From a bacterium (GTDB taxonomy: Bacteria; Patescibacteriota; Gracilibacteria; JAUYGZ01; DAOVYC01): a DNA stretch of 9,296 nucleotides. The translations under genes and the position numbers were made by a program. Position 1 is the stretch's first letter; every line of letters begins with the position of its first letter. The notes beneath the pieces were generated by a model, which worked only from the letters and a program-made list of their open reading frames with translations, was not told where the DNA came from and did not search any database. The stretch lies in contig DAOVYC010000014.1 in the NCBI GenBank assembly GCA_030635805.1, positions 1-9,296 of the forward strand, in the 5' to 3' direction. Positions 5,472 to 9,296 of this stretch are shown here, one piece after another.

Positions 5472-7837
5472 TCATTGATAAATATCTCCCTCGGCTTCGC
5501 TCCATTACTTGGTCCAATCAAACCCATTTCCTCCAGCTCGTCTAAGATACGAGCCGCCTTGGCGTAACCAAAACTACAGCGTCTTTGAAGTAAGGAGGCG
5601 GAAGCCTTTCGATGTTGCTTAATTATCTCAATAGCCCTTTGAAGATCATTATCTTGAGCTATCTTTCTCTTGTCCACCGGCATCCCCGGAATACTTACTT
5701 TATGCTCACCTTCCGTAATTTCTTCCACATATTCTATAGCATCTGGTGCATTCAGTTTTACATGATTAATTACTCTGGTAATTTCTTCGGAAGACACAAA
5801 AGCACCCTGGACACGCATTGGTTTACCAAAATCACTGGCCAGATAAAGCATATCTCCGCAATTTAAAAGATCTTCCGCACCTATGGAATCAAGAATAGTC
5901 CGTGAATCAATTCCGGTAGCCACTGTAAAGGCGATGCGAGTAGGAATATTTGCCTTGATCAAACCCGTAATTACATCCACCGACGGTCTCTGAGTAGCAA
6001 TAATCAGATGGATACCTACCGCCCGAGCCATCTGTGCCAAACGACAAACAGTCGCCTCTATTTCCCTGGAAGCCGCCATCATCAAATCGGCCAACTCATC
6101 AATAATAATGACGATGAAAGGCATGCGTTCCAAAGATTTATCGGCATTATATTCGGCAATATTTCGTTTTTTTCTATGGGAAAGCTCCTTATATCTTCTG
6201 GTCATCTCCGCCACCGCCCACTTAAGAGCTTTCAACGCCTTTTCCGGCTCGGTAATTACCGGTGTAAGCAGATGGGGAATGCCGTTGTACCCACCCATTT
6301 CCACTCGTTTTGGATCCACCACAATCATTTTCAAATCCGCCGGCGAGTGCTTATAAAGCAAAGACATCATAAAGGCGTTAATTGCCACTGATTTACCCGA
6401 TCCCGTTTGTCCCGCTACCAGCAGGTGAGGCATTTTCGAAAGTGAAGCAATGATTGCTTTGCCGGTCACATCTCGACCAAGAACCAGTCGAAGAGGGTCC
6501 TTTATCTTATTGAATTCTTTTGAGTCCAGAATATCTCGCATAGTTACTATTGCCCTATCCGCTGTTGGAATTTCGATTCCCACCAACGATCTTCCCGGCA
6601 CCGGAGCCTCAATACGAATAGCCTTAGCCGCCAAAGAAAGAGCCAAATCACTTTTTAAAGTAGTGATTTTAGAAAGCTTCACATCTTCCGCCGGTTTTAA
6701 GGTGTATTGAATAACCGTTGGACCAACATTGATGTCTTTCATTATCACCCCAATGTTAAACTGTGCCAACTTTTTACGAATTATATCCGCATCCGCCAAT
6801 AATTTCTCATCATCTTGTACTCCTCTAGCTGTCTGGTGAGCCAATAAATCAAGTGGTGGAAATTTCCAATCAGAAAAATCACCTGAGGTGTAAGCACTCT
6901 TATCCGTACTGAACTTGATGTTATCTTGAATTACCGGCTTTGAACCTGGTGAGCCTGGTGAGCCTGTCGAAGCCCCTGAGCCCTGCCGAAGGGTCGAACC
7001 ATCCTTTTTTTGAGCCGCCTTTACATTTTCCTCTACCGAAGAGGATTTAGCATCCGTTACCTGCTCTCCTCCCGCCTTTTCTATCGCTTTTTCAATCCCT
7101 CGAATAATATTTACATCTTCATCATAATCATCTTCTTCTCCTCTTTTAATTAGTTTCTTTTTTATAGAAGCGGATCTTCTTTTTTTTATTTCTTTTTCAT
7201 TTTTATCATTACTGGTCGTGGCAAAATTATAAACTCCTATCAAAAGGTCCCTTATCGAAAACTGGAAAACAAGAAAGAAGGAAACAACGGCAAGTACCAC
7301 TAATAAAAATCCCGCCGCCGTATTGCCGAATACATAGAGAGTAATAAAACTTGCAACAAATCCAATATATCCGCCAAATTGAGTTGCCGACTCAAAAAGC
7401 GCGTCTCTTGGTGCCGCCAAATGGATAATTCCCAAAGCTGAAGTCAAAAATAAAATAATTCCTAAAACTCTTGCTGTCTTAAAATCAATCTTTTCAAAAA
7501 GAAGGTTCACAATCCCCAATACCGCAAACATAAAAGGAATGGCCGGTGCTCCAATACCAAAGAATGAGATCAAAACATTATCTTTAAACCACATCCCAAA
7601 AGGCCCTGCCGATCCACTCAAAGCAAAAAAGGTAACCACCGCCACCGCAATCCACACTATACCTATAATTTCCTTGGAAACCTGTGAATCTACCGCAAGA
7701 ACCGGAGAATTTTTCCTCCTGGTTACTCTTCGTCTGACTGTTGTTCTTCGAGCCCGTGTAGCGGTAGTTCGTCTTCTGGTCGTTGGTCTTCTTCGGGTTG
7801 TAGCCCTCCTTCTGGTAGTTATACGTCTCCGCACCAT
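5468..7837 (-). CDS. ftsK: DNA translocase FtsK/SpoIIIE
   Basis: This is a membrane-anchored hexameric ATPase that pumps double-stranded DNA at the septum so that chromosomes clear the division site. At 789 residues it is close to B. subtilis SpoIIIE and far shorter than E. coli FtsK. It begins with an Arg/Thr-rich cytoplasmic tail (3-42). A hydrophobic region of about four membrane helices follows (about 56-191), then a charged linker (about 205-320). The motor's alpha domain comes next (about 325-435). The RecA-like beta domain has Walker A GQTGSGKS (476-483) and Walker B FIVIIIDE (574-581). The C-terminal gamma winged helix (about 730-789) contains HRKASASLLQRRCSFGYAKAARI, which in E. coli FtsK reads KOPS-type polarity sequences. 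The linker (281-300) carries a Gly/Ser/Pro-rich insertion encoded by a repeat also seen at 4647-4672. The ATG at 7837 is supported by the basic start and an upstream promoter. Confidence 0.96.
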   Translation of the reverse strand: MVRRRITTRRRATTRRRPTTRRRTTATRARRTTVRRRVTRRKNSPVLAVDSQVSKEIIGIVWIAVAVVTFFALSGSAGPFGMWFKDNVLISFFGIGAPAIPFMFAVLGIVNLLFEKIDFKTARVLGIILFLTSALGIIHLAAPRDALFESATQFGGYIGFVASFITLYVFGNTAAGFLLVVLAVVSFFLVFQFSIRDLLIGVYNFATTSNDKNEKEIKKRRSASIKKKLIKRGEEDDYDEDVNIIRGIEKAIEKAGGEQVTDAKSSSVEENVKAAQKKDGSTLRQGSGASTGSPGSPGSKPVIQDNIKFSTDKSAYTSGDFSDWKFPPLDLLAHQTARGVQDDEKLLADADIIRKKLAQFNIGVIMKDINVGPTVIQYTLKPAEDVKLSKITTLKSDLALSLAAKAIRIEAPVPGRSLVGIEIPTADRAIVTMRDILDSKEFNKIKDPLRLVLGRDVTGKAIIASLSKMPHLLVAGQTGSGKSVAINAFMMSLLYKHSPADLKMIVVDPKRVEMGGYNGIPHLLTPVITEPEKALKALKWAVAEMTRRYKELSHRKKRNIAEYNADKSLERMPFIVIIIDELADLMMAASREIEATVCRLAQMARAVGIHLIIATQRPSVDVITGLIKANIPTRIAFTVATGIDSRTILDSIGAEDLLNCGDMLYLASDFGKPMRVQGAFVSSEEITRVINHVKLNAPDAIEYVEEITEGEHKVSIPGMPVDKRKIAQDNDLQRAIEIIKQHRKASASLLQRRCSFGYAKAARILDELEEMGLIGPSNGAKPREIFIND
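6967..6992 (-). repeat. 26-base repeat copy B inside the ftsK linker
   Basis: It matches the intergenic copy at 4647-4672 at 22 of 26 positions. It is translated in frame as part of STLRQGSGASTG (residues 281-292) and is followed by a 9-base tandem duplication giving SPGSPGS. It sits in the flexible, acidic/basic linker between the membrane region and the motor, where insertions should be tolerated. Confidence 0.75.
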
Positions 7838-7864
7838 AAAATTATACTAAATAATACTAAAAAC

Positions 7865-7893
7865 ATTATACAAGCAAACAACCCCTCAGACAA
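7865..7893 (-). promoter_or_regulatory. Predicted sigma70-type promoter of ftsK
   Basis: On the minus strand TTGTCT (7888-7893) and a perfect TATAAT (7865-7870) are 17 bp apart. A start near 7858 gives a leader of about 20 nt to the ATG at 7837. A second TATAAT (7841-7846) lies only a few bases before the start codon; it would give an almost leaderless RNA and lacks a good -35 box. No Shine-Dalgarno motif is present. Confidence 0.5.
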
Positions 7894-7915
7894 TACTAGA
7901 TCGTGCTCCCCCTGC

Positions 7916-7973
7916 AAGCTACTAGCTACCTCCGCCAGAGGCGGATCCGCCTTTGGAGGAAGCTACAAGCTAC
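7916..7973. repeat. Tandem AGCTAC heptamers split by a GC-rich palindrome
   Basis: Heptamers AAGCTAC (7916-7922) and TAGCTAC (7923-7929) lie left of the palindrome, and AAGCTAC twice (7960-7966, 7967-7973) lies right of it. The GC-rich insert (about 7929-7959) contains the perfect 14-base palindrome AGGCGGATCCGCCT (7939-7952) and an outer imperfect pairing CCTCC/GGAGG. The layout resembles a palindromic repeat inserted into a tandem array. It lies between the divergent ftsK and gltX promoters. Confidence 0.75.
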
Positions 7974-7980
7974 GACCTAA

Positions 7981-8003
7981 ATTCTTTGCTATCGGCAAAG
8001 AAT
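7981..8003. repeat. Perfect 9-bp inverted repeat overlapping the gltX promoter
   Basis: ATTCTTTGC (7981-7989) and GCAAAGAAT (7995-8003) are exact reverse complements around TATCG. The left arm overlaps the predicted gltX -35 box and the right arm lies in the spacer. As DNA it could be an operator; as RNA it would lie upstream of the predicted start and so outside the leader. No T-tract follows on either strand. Confidence 0.65.
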
Positions 8004-8013
8004 AAAGTATCAT
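7986..8013 (+). promoter_or_regulatory. Predicted sigma70-type promoter of gltX
   Basis: TTGCTA (7986-7991, four of six) and TATCAT (8008-8013, five of six) are separated by 16 bp. The predicted start near 8020 gives a leader of about 22 nt before the ATG at 8042, without a Shine-Dalgarno motif. It overlaps the ATG at 8012, which argues against that earlier start. Confidence 0.4.
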
Positions 8014-8041
8014 GCCCACGAAATTAATTGTCTTATTTTTC

Positions 8042-9296
8042 ATGCCCGAAGAAGAAATCAGAACTCGTTTTGCCCCATCTCCCACCGGATATCTTCATGT
8101 TGGCGGATTCAGAACCGCCCTCTATAATTATCTTTTCGCCAAAAAAAATGGTGGAAAATTTATTTTAAGAATTGAAGACACCGATCAGTCCAGGAAAGTG
8201 GAAGGTGCCATGGAAAACCTGCTTAGAACCATGGAATGGGCCGATCTTATGTGGGATGAAGGACCGGAGAAAGAAGGAGATTTTGGACCTTACGTCCAAT
8301 CTCAAAGAACTGAGCTTTATTCTAAATATGCTCAGCAACTTATTGATGAAGAAAAAGCTTATCCTTGCTTTTGCACTTCAGAAAGACTGGAAGAAATGCG
8401 TGAAGAACAAAAGAAATCAGGCCTAGCCCCTAAGTATGATGGTCATTGTCGAAACTTGCCTAAAGAAGAGGTGAAAAAACTTCTGGCTAAAAACACCCCT
8501 CACGTTATTCGCCTTCGCGTCCCCTATAATCAAAGAGTTGAATTTAAAGACATTATCCGAAAAAAAGTAATATTCGACGCCAAAGAAATAGATGACCAAG
8601 TTCTCGTCAAATCCGATGGCTTTCCCACTTATCATCTCGCCAATGTAGTGGATGATCACCTCATGGACATCACCCACGTAATTCGTGGTGAGGAATGGCT
8701 TCCATCCACTCCTAAACACGTTCTTTTGTATCAGACTCTTGGCTGGAAACTACCTGTTTTTGCCCATCTTCCTCTTCTTCTCAACCCGGACCGTTCTAAA
8801 TTATCCAAGAGACAAGGTGATGTTGCCGTGGAAGACTACATGAAAAAGGGGTATTCCAAGGAAGCGATTATAAACTTTGTTGCCTTCTTGGGCTGGAATC
8901 CCGGCGATAATCGGGAAGTCTTTTCACTTAAAGAACTGATCACTGAATTCAATTTGGAAAAAGTCCAAAAAGCCGGAGCAATCTTCAATATTGAAAAACT
9001 GGACTGGTATAACTGGATCTGGCAACAGAGAAAGTTCTATGAAGAACTAAAAACAGAAATTCCCAACCTCAACCTGGAACCCACCAAAAACGGTTATCAG
9101 TTCGAATTTGAAAACCACGCTGAAAGAGAGCTTTTCACACAAAAGCTCTACCAAATCTGCCAAGTATATCAGCCTGAAGACTGGAAAAAAAACGAACACA
9201 AGAAGCTCCTGAAAGCAATCTATACTGTAAAAGACAAGATTCTCCGCGACCCAAAAACTACCGAAGAAAACATGAGCTTCTTCTTTGCCGACATCT
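8042..9296 (+). CDS. gltX: Glutamyl-tRNA synthetase, 3' end cut by window edge
   Basis: This class I aminoacyl-tRNA synthetase charges tRNA-Glu, and in organisms using the GatCAB route often tRNA-Gln as well; the sequence does not settle which. The first 418 codons are present, and family members are about 470-490 residues, so the end of the anticodon-binding region is missing. [16 protein letters not shown] (7-22) contains the HIGH signature as HVGG, and KLSKR (253-257) is the KMSKS loop. CFC (109-111) and YDGHC (ending at C136) resemble the zinc-site region of E. coli GluRS, but the expected following His is absent. The ATG at 8042 gives the usual short lead before [10 protein letters not shown]. 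An in-frame ATG at 8012 would add ten mostly hydrophobic residues ([10 protein letters not shown]) and overlaps the predicted -10 box, so it is not preferred. The gene is divergent from ftsK. Confidence 0.95.
   Translation, partial: MPEEEIRTRFAPSPTGYLHVGGFRTALYNYLFAKKNGGKFILRIEDTDQSRKVEGAMENLLRTMEWADLMWDEGPEKEGDFGPYVQSQRTELYSKYAQQLIDEEKAYPCFCTSERLEEMREEQKKSGLAPKYDGHCRNLPKEEVKKLLAKNTPHVIRLRVPYNQRVEFKDIIRKKVIFDAKEIDDQVLVKSDGFPTYHLANVVDDHLMDITHVIRGEEWLPSTPKHVLLYQTLGWKLPVFAHLPLLLNPDRSKLSKRQGDVAVEDYMKKGYSKEAIINFVAFLGWNPGDNREVFSLKELITEFNLEKVQKAGAIFNIEKLDWYNWIWQQRKFYEELKTEIPNLNLEPTKNGYQFEFENHAERELFTQKLYQICQVYQPEDWKKNEHKKLLKAIYTVKDKILRDPKTTEENMSFFFADI

Noticed and set aside
7981..8003. Hairpin as an intrinsic terminator
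   Set aside because: The flanking genes diverge, so none is needed here, and no run of T follows.
8012..8041. Earlier in-frame ATG for gltX
   Set aside because: It adds ten hydrophobic residues absent from typical GluRS N-termini and overlaps the proposed -10 box.
1..9296. tRNA, rRNA or other structured RNA genes
   Set aside because: I saw no cloverleaf with a TTC-type T arm and no recognisable rRNA segment in the intergenic regions, which are short and AT-rich.

Overview
The window looks like chromosomal DNA from an uncultivated bacterium of the Candidate Phyla Radiation (Patescibacteria, most likely Parcubacteria-like). This assignment is inferred and rests on four things seen together: a class A penicillin-binding protein with three C-terminal Ig-like domains, a SpoIIIE-sized FtsK with an Arg/Thr-rich N-terminal tail, short gene leaders without Shine-Dalgarno sequences, and gaps filled with short repeats and palindromes. 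The standard bacterial code fits: the four complete genes stop with TAG or TAA and have no in-frame TGA.

Layout: (1) 1-270, minus strand, the N-terminal glutaminase part of GlmS, cut by the window edge. (2) 362-3613, minus strand, a complete bifunctional PBP1A-type peptidoglycan synthase with Ig-like extensions. (3) 3835-4533 and 4950-5471, plus strand, two AT-rich hypothetical genes of unknown function. They are separated by a 416-base gap that holds an inverted-repeat-bounded element of about 223 bp. (4) 5468-7837, minus strand, a complete FtsK/SpoIIIE DNA translocase that converges on and overlaps the second hypothetical gene by 4 bases. (5) 7838-8041, a divergent intergenic region with a heptamer array interrupted by a GC-rich palindrome and with a perfect hairpin. 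(6) 8042-9296, plus strand, glutamyl-tRNA synthetase, cut at its 3' end by the window edge.

Gene logic: glmS makes glucosamine-6-phosphate for peptidoglycan precursors, and the PBP polymerises and crosslinks the finished precursor, so the left third is a cell-wall block on one strand. FtsK clears chromosomes from the division site, and GltX is translation housekeeping. A sigma70-like promoter can be proposed in front of each of the six genes, and all predicted leaders are about 15-31 nt with no Shine-Dalgarno motif.

I found no convincing new defence, mobile or biosynthetic system. The best leads are the inverted-repeat element between two orphan genes, a 26-nt repeat shared by that element and the coding sequence of ftsK, and the palindrome sitting inside a tandem heptamer array upstream of gltX.
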